DNA of 64,000 nt from NCBI RefSeq assembly GCF_017874595.1, contig NZ_JAGILA010000008.1, positions 124,001 to 188,000 of the forward strand, given 5' to 3'. This document shows, in pieces, positions 34,544-43,297 of the stretch. The notes below the pieces were generated by a model. The model did no database searches, was not told the origin of the DNA, and saw only the letters and a list, made by a program, of their open reading frames with translations. Source of the stretch: Sinorhizobium kostiense. GTDB taxonomy: Bacteria; Pseudomonadota; Alphaproteobacteria; Rhizobiales; Rhizobiaceae. The translations under genes and the position numbers were made by a program. Numbering within the stretch: position 1 is the stretch's first letter; each line of letters opens with the position of its first letter.

Positions 34544-37500
34544 ATGAACGTTGCGCTCTGGCTTGAGAGCTTGGGACTTGCGCAGTATGCCCCGGCCTTC
34601 GATAGCAATGCTATCGACGCTGAGATCTTGCCCAAGCTGACTTCCGAGGATCTGAAGGAAATCGGCGTCGCTCCCCTTGCTCATCGCAAGAAGATCCTCG
34701 AGGCAATCGCCGCACTAGAAAGCTGCCAAACTGGCGCCGTTCCAAGGCAGCCGTTTTCGGGGCCAGTCGCTCACCTGAATCAACCCCCGGAAACCCGGCC
34801 ACGCGAAGCCGAAAGACGTCAGCTCACCGTCATGTTTGCCGACCTGGTCGGCTCGACTGGTTTGGCCACCCATCTCGACCCTGAGGAAATGAGCGCGCTG
34901 CTGCGCCAGTTCCAAAATGCCGTTGCGGGCGAGATCGTCCGTTACGACGGCTATGTTGCGAAGTTGATGGGCGATGGCGTTCTTGCCTATTTCGGCTGGC
35001 CGCAGGCGCACGAGGAAGAAGCGGAACGGGCGGTCCGAGCAGGGCTTGCCGTCGTCGAAGCCGTGAAGGCGCTCTCCACCAAGGACGGTCAGCAATTGTC
35101 CGTCCGTGTTGGCATAGCGACCGGCGTAGTCGTCGTCGGAGACCTGATCGGGACCGGCGCGGCCCAGGAAAACGCCGTGGCCGGAGAGACCCCCAATCTC
35201 GCTGCTCGACTGCAGAAGCTCGCCGAGCCGGATACGGTCGTGATTTCGGAACTGACATATCGGCTGCTGGGCAGGCTCTTCGAGGTCAAGCGAATTCGCC
35301 CGAAAAAGCTGCATGGCTTTGACACCCCCACCAGCTCATACCTGGTAATGGAAGAAAGCCGGGCTGAAGGCCGTTTCGATGCCCTTCACGCAGGAGTTGC
35401 CGCGCCATTGGTCGGCCGGGACCTTGATATCGGCGTGCTTATCGACCGATGGAAACTTGCGGCCTCCGGAGAAGGACAAGTCGTTGAGCTGTTTGGCGAG
35501 GCGGGTATCGGCAAGTCGCGGATTCTTCAAGAGCTTCGCGAACGGCTGAAGGGCGAACGGGTCACATACTTGCGTTACTTCTGTTCGCCGTATCATGCGC
35601 AACGTGCGCTGTATCCTGTCGTCGACCAACTGCTCCGCGCCGCCGACATAAACCGAACGGACCCCCCTGAAACACAGCTGGCCTTCCTCGAGGAAGCGCT
35701 TGCGGCAGCCCGGGATCCGCAGCAAGCCATCCCTTTGATTGCAGCCTTGCTCTCGATCCCGACGGGCGATCGCTACCCAAAGCTCGACCTGATGCCGCAA
35801 ATGCAGAAGGCGCGCACATTCGAGGTCTTGATAGAGCAGTTGGAGGCACTCGCAGGCGGTAAACCGGTCCTCATGCTTCTGGAGGACGCCCACCACCTTG
35901 ACCCGGTTTCGGCCGAACTCTTCGACAGCGTTGTCGGCCGCATCCAGCGGCTGCCGGTTATGCTCATCGCCACCTATCGGCCGGAAGGAGCCGTCCGATG
36001 GAGCGGTCTCCCCCACGCGACCTTGCTGACCCTGAACCGCTTGAGCCGCGCCCAGACAGCCGCCATTATCGATGCCATGACGGGCGGAAAACACCTCCCG
36101 TCGGCAGTTCTCGACCAGATTCTCGCAAAAACCGAGGGTGTGCCGCTTTTCGTTGAGGAACTGACGAAAGTGGTTCTGGAGTCCGGTCTCCTCGAGGAAA
36201 CCGGCGAAGCCTACAAGCTATCGGGCCCATTGCCTCCGCTCGCAGTGCCGGCAACTCTCCACGATTCGCTGATGGCTCGTCTCGATCGCCTCGCCTCGGT
36301 CAGGGAGGTCGCCCAAATCGGTGCGGTCATTGGGCGGGAATTCAGCCATGAGCTACTCGCCGCTGCAACCGGGATCCCGGAGGCTGAACTGGAGATGGCA
36401 ACGGAACAGCTCGTCGCCGCAGGCCTGGTATTCCGGCGCGGCGGCAGAGGTGAGGCGAGCTACGCCTTCAAGCATGCGCTGGTTCAAGATGCGGCTTACG
36501 GGAGCTTGCTTTTGAGCCGGCGGCAGCAGTTGCACGCCCGGATTGCCCAGATCCTGGAGGCGAGATTTCCCGAGATCGTCGCAGCAGAACCCGAATTGCT
36601 GGCCCACCATTTCGAACAGGCATCCCTTCTGGAGAAAGCCGTCGAGTACCACGAACGAGCTGGGCGGCGCGCCCTGTCGCGCTCGTCGCTATCGGAAGCT
36701 CTTTTGCGTTTCGGCAATGCGCTGAACGGATTGACGACCCTTCCGCCCTCGCCAGAGCGGACGCGACGCGAACTCTCGTTGCAACTGGCAATCGGAAGCG
36801 CCCAGATGGCTGCTCACGGCTTCGCTTCCCCCGTCACGGGCGCCGCCTATTTGCGCGCCAGGGAAATTTGCGAGGAACTGGACCAAATGCGGGAGGCGTT
36901 CCCCGTTCTTTACGGTCTTTGCTTGTATCACCTCTATTCCGCCGAACTGCCCGAGGCGCGTCGCGCGGCCGATCGACTGCTGGAACTTGCCAACAGCTGC
37001 AACGACCGCGGACTCTCGTTCTTTGCGCATCGGGCGGTTGGCGTGTGCGCTCTGCCTGCCGGCGACTTTTCGCGCGCACGGGCTCACTTGGAGGAGGCGT
37101 TGGCGCTCTATGACCCGCATGAACATCGGTCCCCCGCCTTCGTCTATGCTTTCGACCCGCGCGTCGTGTGCCTCGACTATCTGGCGCGTAGTCTTCTGGC
37201 TCTTGGCTTTCCGGAACGGGCATTGGCTGCCAACGACGAAGCCACGGGCGAAGCGAGAAACATCGGGCACCGCAACAGTCTCGCGCTGCCTCTGTTCTTT
37301 GGTGGTGTCATCCGCCAGATTCTAGGCGATCACAACGGAACGAGGATTCGTGCCGCCGAACTGTTGCAAATTTCGGGGGAGGCGGGTTTCCGATTGTGGC
37401 AGGCCGGCGCCACCGTCCTGCAGGCGTGGGCGGTCGCCGACGAAGGCGACATCGATCGCGGCAGGACCGATCTTGAGAGAGGCGTCGAGGAGTGGAAAAG

Positions 37501-37927
37501 CACCGGGGCGCGGTACATGTTGCCGTACTTTGTCGCCGTTCAGGCGCAAATCGAGATGAGCGCTGGCAACGCAGCGGAAGCGACCCGGCTGCTTCAGAAG
37601 GCTGAGGACGACATCGAACGGACGAGCGAACGCTGGTTCGCGGCCGAAGTGCTTCGCCTCCAAGGAGAGGCTGCGCTCCAGTCCAAGGTCGAGCGGGAGA
37701 AAAAGGCAAGGGATTGTTTTCGGGGAGCCCTGGCTATGGCGCGAGCTCAAGGTGCACGTTTTTGGGAGCTTCGCGCGGCCATAGGACTTGCACGGCTGGA
37801 GGGCGCCGAGACGGGCGCGCGGGAGCAACTAGCCGAGATTCTTTCAAGTTTTGCGGAAGGATCTTCATTGCCGGACCTGAAGGCAGCGCATCTGCTCGCG
37901 ACCGCGCCGAAATCACCTGCAGCCTAA
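34544..37927 (+). CDS. SAM-domain / class III nucleotide cyclase / AAA ATPase / TPR protein
   Basis: A 1127-residue multidomain signalling protein. Residues 3-60 form a SAM domain (LWLESLGLAQYAPAFDSNAID...LKEIGVAPLAHRKKI). Residues 90-245 form a class III cyclase: LTVMFADLVGST (metal Asp100), VAKLMGDGVLAYFG (Asp144), and TPNLAARLQKLAEPD with the transition-state Arg. From about 285 there is a STAND-like AAA module (VVELFGEAGIGKSRIL, VLMLLEDAHHLDPVS), then a helical TPR-like region to the end. Catalytic residues are intact, so cAMP or cGMP formation is plausible. Such proteins are abundant in rhizobia, and their inputs are mostly unknown. An NTF2-like gene follows after 12 bases. Confidence 0.9.
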   Translation: MNVALWLESLGLAQYAPAFDSNAIDAEILPKLTSEDLKEIGVAPLAHRKKILEAIAALESCQTGAVPRQPFSGPVAHLNQPPETRPREAERRQLTVMFADLVGSTGLATHLDPEEMSALLRQFQNAVAGEIVRYDGYVAKLMGDGVLAYFGWPQAHEEEAERAVRAGLAVVEAVKALSTKDGQQLSVRVGIATGVVVVGDLIGTGAAQENAVAGETPNLAARLQKLAEPDTVVISELTYRLLGRLFEVKRIRPKKLHGFDTPTSSYLVMEESRAEGRFDALHAGVAAPLVGRDLDIGVLIDRWKLAASGEGQVVELFGEAGIGKSRILQELRERLKGERVTYLRYFCSPYHAQRALYPVVDQLLRAADINRTDPPETQLAFLEEALAAARDPQQAIPLIAALLSIPTGDRYPKLDLMPQMQKARTFEVLIEQLEALAGGKPVLMLLEDAHHLDPVSAELFDSVVGRIQRLPVMLIATYRPEGAVRWSGLPHATLLTLNRLSRAQTAAIIDAMTGGKHLPSAVLDQILAKTEGVPLFVEELTKVVLESGLLEETGEAYKLSGPLPPLAVPATLHDSLMARLDRLASVREVAQIGAVIGREFSHELLAAATGIPEAELEMATEQLVAAGLVFRRGGRGEASYAFKHALVQDAAYGSLLLSRRQQLHARIAQILEARFPEIVAAEPELLAHHFEQASLLEKAVEYHERAGRRALSRSSLSEALLRFGNALNGLTTLPPSPERTRRELSLQLAIGSAQMAAHGFASPVTGAAYLRAREICEELDQMREAFPVLYGLCLYHLYSAELPEARRAADRLLELANSCNDRGLSFFAHRAVGVCALPAGDFSRARAHLEEALALYDPHEHRSPAFVYAFDPRVVCLDYLARSLLALGFPERALAANDEATGEARNIGHRNSLALPLFFGGVIRQILGDHNGTRIRAAELLQISGEAGFRLWQAGATVLQAWAVADEGDIDRGRTDLERGVEEWKSTGARYMLPYFVAVQAQIEMSAGNAAEATRLLQKAEDDIERTSERWFAAEVLRLQGEAALQSKVEREKKARDCFRGALAMARAQGARFWELRAAIGLARLEGAETGAREQLAEILSSFAEGSSLPDLKAAHLLATAPKSPAA

Positions 37928-37939
37928 AGGGAGGATGCC

Positions 37940-38320
37940 ATGCCCAAATCGGATATCCGGGGAATCGTGAAGGAAGCGAGCGACCGGTGGAACGCCGCGT
38001 TTAACGGTGGGGATGCCGCTGCAGTTGCTGCGCTCTATACGGAGGATGCTACCGTGTTGCCGCACACCCATGCAGTCGTCAAAGGGACGGCTGCGATCGC
38101 TGATTTTTGGGCCGGACTGATCTCGGCTGGGGTCAAGGATCACGGCATTGAGCTGCGCGAGGTGGAAGAGGAAGGGAACCTCGCTTTTTCGAGCGGCAAA
38201 TGGTCCGCCACCGCACTTGCAGAAGATGGAAAAGCAGTGCGTTTCGAGGGCACAATCGTGACCATCTTCCGAAAGCAGGACGACGGCTCCTGGAAACTTT
38301 GCTTGCACACATGGAATTGA
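37940..38320 (+). CDS. SgcJ/EcaC-type NTF2-like (DUF4440) protein
   Basis: A 126-residue NTF2-fold protein. IVKEASDRWNAAFNGGDAAAVAALYTEDATVLPHTHAVVKGTAAIADFW is the typical first half, and FEGTIVTIFRKQDDGSWKLCLHTWN the end. The family includes enzymes, but most members have no known reaction. It begins 12 bases after the SAM-cyclase stop with its own ribosome site (GGGAGG), so it is probably co-transcribed with it. Whether it has a role in signalling is not known. Confidence 0.85.
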   Translation: MPKSDIRGIVKEASDRWNAAFNGGDAAAVAALYTEDATVLPHTHAVVKGTAAIADFWAGLISAGVKDHGIELREVEEEGNLAFSSGKWSATALAEDGKAVRFEGTIVTIFRKQDDGSWKLCLHTWN

Positions 38321-38703
38321 GGTCGCCGGCATTGATTCCGCCGATCTGATGAGAGGGCCGATCCGCGGGACACGTTACAACGGGCAACGCCCGGCTTAAC
38401 GCCTGCGAGCCGAGCGCCGTGTCATACCGAAGAGGCGGACTCTTGCGCGCCGTGGCTGCGTTGAAACCTTCGCAGACCGCCGAGTACCTATTCATCGATG
38501 ACAATAAACGCGGGCTCCGTTCAGCCTTAGCTGTTTTGGTCCGACCGGTTAATATGCGAGGCCGAAGCAGATAATGTTCATTTTCGAGGGCAGCACCCGC
38601 CGGAAACGAGTGGGCTGATGTTGAATCACCTATTTTGCTGATCCTGGTGGTGGGCTGTGGTAATTTAGCAATCTTTCACATAGCGGTCCAATTGGGGGAA
38701 GCC
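38321..38703. other. intergenic region before the second cyclase
   Basis: 383 bases. No coding pattern, RNA gene, strong hairpin or known promoter motif was recognised. The ribosome site GGGGGAAG of the next gene lies at its end. Confidence 0.5.
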
Positions 38704-40548
38704 ATGGATCGTAAGCTTGCCGCTATTCTCGCCGCGGATGTTGTTGGCTACTCCACACTGATGGAGCAGGACGAACAGGGCACTTTCGAGCGTCTGCGAG
38801 CCGGACGCAAGGAATTGTTCGAACCCGAGATAGCCCGCCACCACGGCCGCATTTTCAAGCTGATGGGCGACGGATTGCTGGCTGAGTTCGCCAGCGTTGT
38901 GGATGCGGTGGAGTGCGCGGTTGCCCTGCAGCGCGGGCTTGCCGAACGCAATTCGTCCTTCCCGGAAGACGAACGCATCAATGTCCGTATCGGCGTGAAC
39001 CTGGGCGAGGTAATCATCGAAGGCGATGATTTCTACGGCGAGGGCGTCAACATAGCCGCCCGCCTCGAACAGATGGCCGAGCCGGGCGGCGTCTACGTCT
39101 CTGGCAAAGTTGCCAAGGAGGTGGAGAAGAAGCTCGCCTTCGGCTTTGAGCCCATGGGCGAGCGTCTGATGAAAAACATGGACGAGCCGGTGCCCGTCTA
39201 CCGCATCAAGCTCCTGGGCGCTCCCGAAATACGGAGCCGACGCCGCCGTCGGAAATCTTACATGCCCGGGGCTGCCGCAGCGGCGGTCGCTCTCCTCGTG
39301 TTCGCCGCAGGAGGTTGGCTCTACTTCAACTTTTTTGGCGCTCCGGCGTCGGCGAACGTCCCTTCCATCGCCGTTCTGGCCTTCGACAACATGAGCGACG
39401 ATCCGAACCTCGGCTATTTCAGCGACGGCGTCAGCGAAGACATCATCGCTGGCCTGGCGAGAGCGCCCGACCTGTCGGTGATCGCGAGGAACTCGTCGTT
39501 CACGTACAAAGGAAAACCGACCGACGTCCGGCAGATCGGCAAGGAACTCAATGTCTCCTATGTCCTCGAAGGAAGCGTGAGAAAAGACGCTGAGCGGGTC
39601 CGGATCGTTGCGCAGTTGATCGACGCCAAGACAGGCGGTCACGTCTGGGCCCAGCGTTTTGATCAGTCTGGGAGCAACCCCATGGCGCTCCAGGATGCTA
39701 TCACCGACAGGATTATCGGCGCTATTTCCAGCGATACTGGGCAGCTGAAGCGGTCGCGATATAGCGAAGCCTGGAGCAAGGATGCCGCCAGCCTTGAGGA
39801 GTACGACTATTACCTCAGAGGGCACGACAAATTCATGCAGTACACGCCCGAAGCAATGGAGGAGGCCTATCAGATATGGTCCGAAGGAATGGCAAAGTTC
39901 CCCGACTCCGCCCTCCTGAAGCTCAAGATGGGTTTTCTGCGCTACGCACGCGCAGTCAACGGCTGGTCGCAGGATACGGCGGAAGACCTGCGCCTTATCG
40001 GAGAGCTGGCAAGGCAGGGAATGTCGAGCGATAATCTCTCGCCCCTGGAGCGCAAAATGGGTCATTGGTTGCTCGCATACGCCAATCTTGTTGAGCGCGA
40101 CTTCGAGAATGCCCTCAGGGAGGCCGAAGCGGCGATCGCGTTGGCACCGAACGATGCCTTCATGGTTGGCACACTGGCCGAAGTCCCAGCTGCAGCAGGC
40201 GATATCGACAAAGCCGTATCATGGACGGATTTCGGCAGCCGGAATGACCCAGCTAACGTAATCCTCGCGCTCACGAAGGGTTGGGCGCTGACAATCGGAG
40301 GCCGGTATCGAGAATCGGACGAGGCTATGAAGGCGCTGGGAGACTGGTTCGCGACTATCCCCCTTGTCAGGGCGATCAACGCGGTCAACCTCGGTGAGGT
40401 CGACGAAGCCAAGCGCCACGTAAAGAAGGCTCTTGCTCTTGATCCGAGTTGGACGGCGGAGAAATGGAGGACGGCCACATTTGTTGACGCCGACGTTCTG
40501 GACCGACAGGTGAGTAACTTGATTAAAGCAGGGCTACCGGAGAAGTGA
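38704..40548 (+). CDS. class III adenylate/guanylate cyclase with TolB-like and TPR domains
   Basis: A 614-residue protein. The N-terminal cyclase has LAAILAADVVGYSTLM (Asp12), FKLMGDGLLAEF (Asp56) and GEGVNIAARLEQMAEPGG (transition-state Arg). One membrane helix (about 183-203, GAAAAAVALLVFAAGGWLYF) follows. Then comes a domain like the N-terminal part of TolB (IAVLAFDNMSDDPNLGYFSDGVSEDIIAGLAR, VSYVLEGSVRKDAERVRIVAQLID), and a C-terminal TPR region. With one helix, the cyclase is cytoplasmic and the TolB/TPR part periplasmic. The ATG at 38704 was chosen for the ribosome site. Metal and catalytic residues are kept. The regulatory input is unknown. Confidence 0.9.
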   Translation: MDRKLAAILAADVVGYSTLMEQDEQGTFERLRAGRKELFEPEIARHHGRIFKLMGDGLLAEFASVVDAVECAVALQRGLAERNSSFPEDERINVRIGVNLGEVIIEGDDFYGEGVNIAARLEQMAEPGGVYVSGKVAKEVEKKLAFGFEPMGERLMKNMDEPVPVYRIKLLGAPEIRSRRRRRKSYMPGAAAAAVALLVFAAGGWLYFNFFGAPASANVPSIAVLAFDNMSDDPNLGYFSDGVSEDIIAGLARAPDLSVIARNSSFTYKGKPTDVRQIGKELNVSYVLEGSVRKDAERVRIVAQLIDAKTGGHVWAQRFDQSGSNPMALQDAITDRIIGAISSDTGQLKRSRYSEAWSKDAASLEEYDYYLRGHDKFMQYTPEAMEEAYQIWSEGMAKFPDSALLKLKMGFLRYARAVNGWSQDTAEDLRLIGELARQGMSSDNLSPLERKMGHWLLAYANLVERDFENALREAEAAIALAPNDAFMVGTLAEVPAAAGDIDKAVSWTDFGSRNDPANVILALTKGWALTIGGRYRESDEAMKALGDWFATIPLVRAINAVNLGEVDEAKRHVKKALALDPSWTAEKWRTATFVDADVLDRQVSNLIKAGLPEK

Positions 40549-40787
40549 CCGCCAAGCGGCCGCCCTTTGCCCAGATTATTACCTATCGCTAATGGGCGAA
40601 AAGGATGCGGCAAGCCGAAGATCGGCCGCTGTTCGCAGCTAAAACGAGCCAATCCTTGATCACGAGATGATCCGGCAGTGGCGAAGACAACATCGAGGCG
40701 CCCAAACGCCGCGGGCGGCGGCCGTCAAAGCCTTGGACATCGTCTCATCAAGACGCCTGCTTCGCACACGATAATCTTATCGCCTAA

Positions 40788-41300
40788 TCAGCCGCGCAAT
40801 CCCGTCGTCCGTTCGATGAAATCGGCAATCGCCGCCGTGTCGTCGAGGTCGAAGGCTGGTAGGTGGCCATCGGTGACCGGGTGGTCGGCCGCGATGGCGA
40901 CGATGTGCGGGTCGGTCGGCGCCAGTGGCTCGCGATTGGCCGATTCCAGCCGGCGTGCCTCGATCTTCGGGATGGGCTCGCGCTTGTAGCCCTCGATCAG
41001 CACGAGGTCGCAAGGGGCAAGCCGCGACAGGATTTCTTCGAAGCTCGGCTCCGGCGCGCCGCGCAATTCGTGCATGATCGCAAAGCGGGTTGAGGAGACG
41101 ATCGTCACCTCATGGGCGCCGGCTTCGCGATGGCGGTAGCTGTCGGCGCCGACCTTGTCGATGTCGAAATCATGGTGCGCATGCTTGACGGTCGACACCA
41201 CATGGCCGCGCTGGGTCATTTCACTGACGAGGCGGACCATCAGGCCCGTCTTGCCGGAATTCTTCCAGCCGGCGATCCCGAATATCCTTGGAACGTTCAT
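40788..41300 (-). CDS. mobB: molybdopterin-guanine dinucleotide biosynthesis protein B
   Basis: A 170-residue P-loop protein (RIFGIAGWKNSGKTGLMVRL) that supports MobA in attaching GMP to molybdopterin. VSTVKHAHHDFDIDK and LVLIEGYKREPIPKIE are family hallmarks. Its ATG overlaps the mobA stop by four bases, so mobA and mobB are translated together. A start ten codons earlier would lie inside mobA and is less likely. Confidence 0.93.
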   Translation of the reverse strand: MNVPRIFGIAGWKNSGKTGLMVRLVSEMTQRGHVVSTVKHAHHDFDIDKVGADSYRHREAGAHEVTIVSSTRFAIMHELRGAPEPSFEEILSRLAPCDLVLIEGYKREPIPKIEARRLESANREPLAPTDPHIVAIAADHPVTDGHLPAFDLDDTAAIADFIERTTGLRG

Positions 41301-41956
41301 GATGCGGCGTCCTCGATGCGTTTCAGCCATTCTTCGGCTTCTTCAAGCTGCTGCGGCGTATTGATGTTGAAGAAGGGGTCGAGCGAGCCCGCCTTCGTCG
41401 CAATCGGCGGAAAGTCTACCGCGACCGACGGATGACGCTCAATGAAAGCGCGCACGCGCCGTTTCGCGTCCGTGCGGATCCAGGTGTCGAGGTCGTCGGC
41501 GAGCGCGACGGGCCAAAGGGCAAAGAGCGGATGCATTTCGCCAGCCGACCAGGCAACGGCAATCTGATCGGCCAGAGTAAGGGCTCCCTGAAGCCGGTCG
41601 GTAAGCGTCTCCGGAAAGAAGGGCGTATCGATCGGCACCGTGAGGACATGGTTTGCTTCCGGCGCGACTTGAGTGGCGTGGCGCATTGCCGCGAGCACGC
41701 CCGCGAGTGGGCCGACAAAGCCGGGAATCGTGTCGGCGAGCACGATCGCATCGCCCGGTATCGTGATGCCCGGGTCCGCGTTGAGATTGATCGCGATGCC
41801 GGCGACCTTCGGCCGTAGCCGCTCGACAACATGGGTGAGCATGGGTCGACCGCCGAGGCTGATTGCCGCCTTCGGCCGGCCCATGCGCGTGGAGCGGCCG
41901 CCGGCGAGGATGACGGCGGGCGGGCGGCGGATTGCATCGGGAGCGGCTTCGGGCAT
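41297..41956 (-). CDS. mobA: molybdenum cofactor guanylyltransferase
   Basis: MobA transfers GMP from GTP to molybdopterin. The 219-residue protein shows the nucleotidyltransferase motif PAVILAGGRSTRMGRPKA (about 13-30), then LADTIPGFVGPLAGVLAAM and the conserved ILTVP-like VLTVPIDTPFFP containing the metal aspartate. FFNINTPQQLEEAEEWL closes it. The ATG at 41956 has AGGA nine bases upstream, and an alternative ATG at 41965 adds three residues. The ribosome site lies just past the stop of the EamA gene, giving an EamA-mobA-mobB unit. Confidence 0.93.
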   Translation of the reverse strand: MPEAAPDAIRRPPAVILAGGRSTRMGRPKAAISLGGRPMLTHVVERLRPKVAGIAINLNADPGITIPGDAIVLADTIPGFVGPLAGVLAAMRHATQVAPEANHVLTVPIDTPFFPETLTDRLQGALTLADQIAVAWSAGEMHPLFALWPVALADDLDTWIRTDAKRRVRAFIERHPSVAVDFPPIATKAGSLDPFFNINTPQQLEEAEEWLKRIEDAAS

Positions 41957-41967
41957 CCGCGACATTC

Positions 41968-42876
41968 CTATTCGAGCGGGCCGGCGACGGCGCGCTGCGC
42001 GACGGCCTGGCGGCCGCGCAGGCTCTCGCGATAGAAGGTATAGAGGCCCGAGCCGATGATAATGGCAACGCCCGCCAGCATCCACCGGTCCGGCATTTCG
42101 GCGAAGAAGAAGATGCCGATCGTGATCGACCAGAGGAGGCCGGTATAGCGGAAGGGCGCGATCACCGAAATCTCACCCTCGCGCATGGCGAGCACGATGG
42201 TCTGGTAGCCGAGCATCAGGAGAACGCTGGCGACGGCGATATGGCTGAAGGACGCAGGCGATACCGGCTCCCAGCCGCCGAGTGGAACGATCAGCGCCGC
42301 ACCGACCAGCGTCGTGACGAAGGAGGTGGTGAGCGTAATGAAGAGCGAGGGCACTTCGGTGCCGATTCGCCGCGTGCAGAGATCGCGGGTCGCCGTCACG
42401 AAGACGCAGGCGACCACGATCAACGCGGCCGGCGTGAAACCTTCCGGCCCCGGCCTGAGCAGGACCAGCACGCCGACAAAGCCGACCACGATCGCCATCC
42501 AGCGCCGCCAGCCCACAGGCTGACCCAGGAAAAGGGCAGCGCCGAGCGTCACCGCGAGCGGCAGCGCCTGCATGATCGCCGCGGCGTTGGCGAGCGGTAT
42601 CAGGCCGAGCGCCGAAATATACGTCAGCGAAGCCAGTGCCTCCATGGCGATGCGCAGCAGGATAGCCGGCCGGAGGATCGTTTGTATCGGCCGCAGCGCG
42701 CCGAAACGGTAGGCCACCGCCAGCGCCATCAGCGTGGTCAGCATGCCGCGCACGAACATGATCTGGCCCGTGTTCATCGCGCCGGTGACCGATTTGATCA
42801 GGGCGTCGTTGCAGGAGAAAGCCGCCATGGCGAGGCACATGTAGACGATGCCACGAAGATTGGCTGAAGACTGCAT
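41968..42876 (-). CDS. EamA/DMT-family transporter
   Basis: A 302-residue membrane protein with ten predicted helices in two EamA halves (GIVYMCLAMAAFSCNDALIKSVTG at the start, IAPFRYTGLLWSITIGIFFFAEMPD in the second half). Members export amino acids or other metabolites, and the substrate is not readable here. The ATG at 42876 was preferred over upstream ATGs at 42909 and 42948, because a GAGG site precedes it and the fold starts there. The gene is directly followed by mobA, but a functional link is not evident. Confidence 0.88.
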   Translation of the reverse strand: MQSSANLRGIVYMCLAMAAFSCNDALIKSVTGAMNTGQIMFVRGMLTTLMALAVAYRFGALRPIQTILRPAILLRIAMEALASLTYISALGLIPLANAAAIMQALPLAVTLGAALFLGQPVGWRRWMAIVVGFVGVLVLLRPGPEGFTPAALIVVACVFVTATRDLCTRRIGTEVPSLFITLTTSFVTTLVGAALIVPLGGWEPVSPASFSHIAVASVLLMLGYQTIVLAMREGEISVIAPFRYTGLLWSITIGIFFFAEMPDRWMLAGVAIIIGSGLYTFYRESLRGRQAVAQRAVAGPLE

Positions 42877-43297
42877 GCGGTATACCTCGGGCTGGGGGGC
42901 ATGTGCCATCTTGAGGGAGCGGGCGAATCCACGGTGCGGCTGCCGCATGGGCTAGCTTTGGCTTCCATTCGCCACAAACTCAAGCCTGTCTTTCAGCCAA
43001 ATTCGGGAGACATGTGCGCGTGGCGCAACGGATTCGGGGAATGTTAAGTTTCGCCTTCTAGTGTCGCGATGATTCCGCAACTATCGCATGATGCGATCGG
43101 TGGGTGACGCGTGTAAGCGCCGTCATCCGGTGCTGGCCGTTGGACCTGGGAGGTATCTCCGGCTGAGCCCCAATGCTTTCCTGCAGCATGACTGCAGTCG
43201 AAGCGCCGCAGCGGTCCCCCGTGTCCTGGCGACGCGTGGTGCTGCGATGATGCCAGCCGCGCGGACATGTCTCTCATAAATAGAACCGGGGTTCGCA
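42877..43297. other. intergenic region between EamA gene and chemoreceptor
   Basis: 421 bases between divergent genes. A minus-strand open frame (43044-43298) has no protein-like character. No RIME repeat, terminator or recognised promoter was found. Confidence 0.5.

Noticed and set aside
38665-40065. 466-codon open frame opposite the second cyclase
   Set aside because: All cyclase motifs are on the plus strand; this frame has none.
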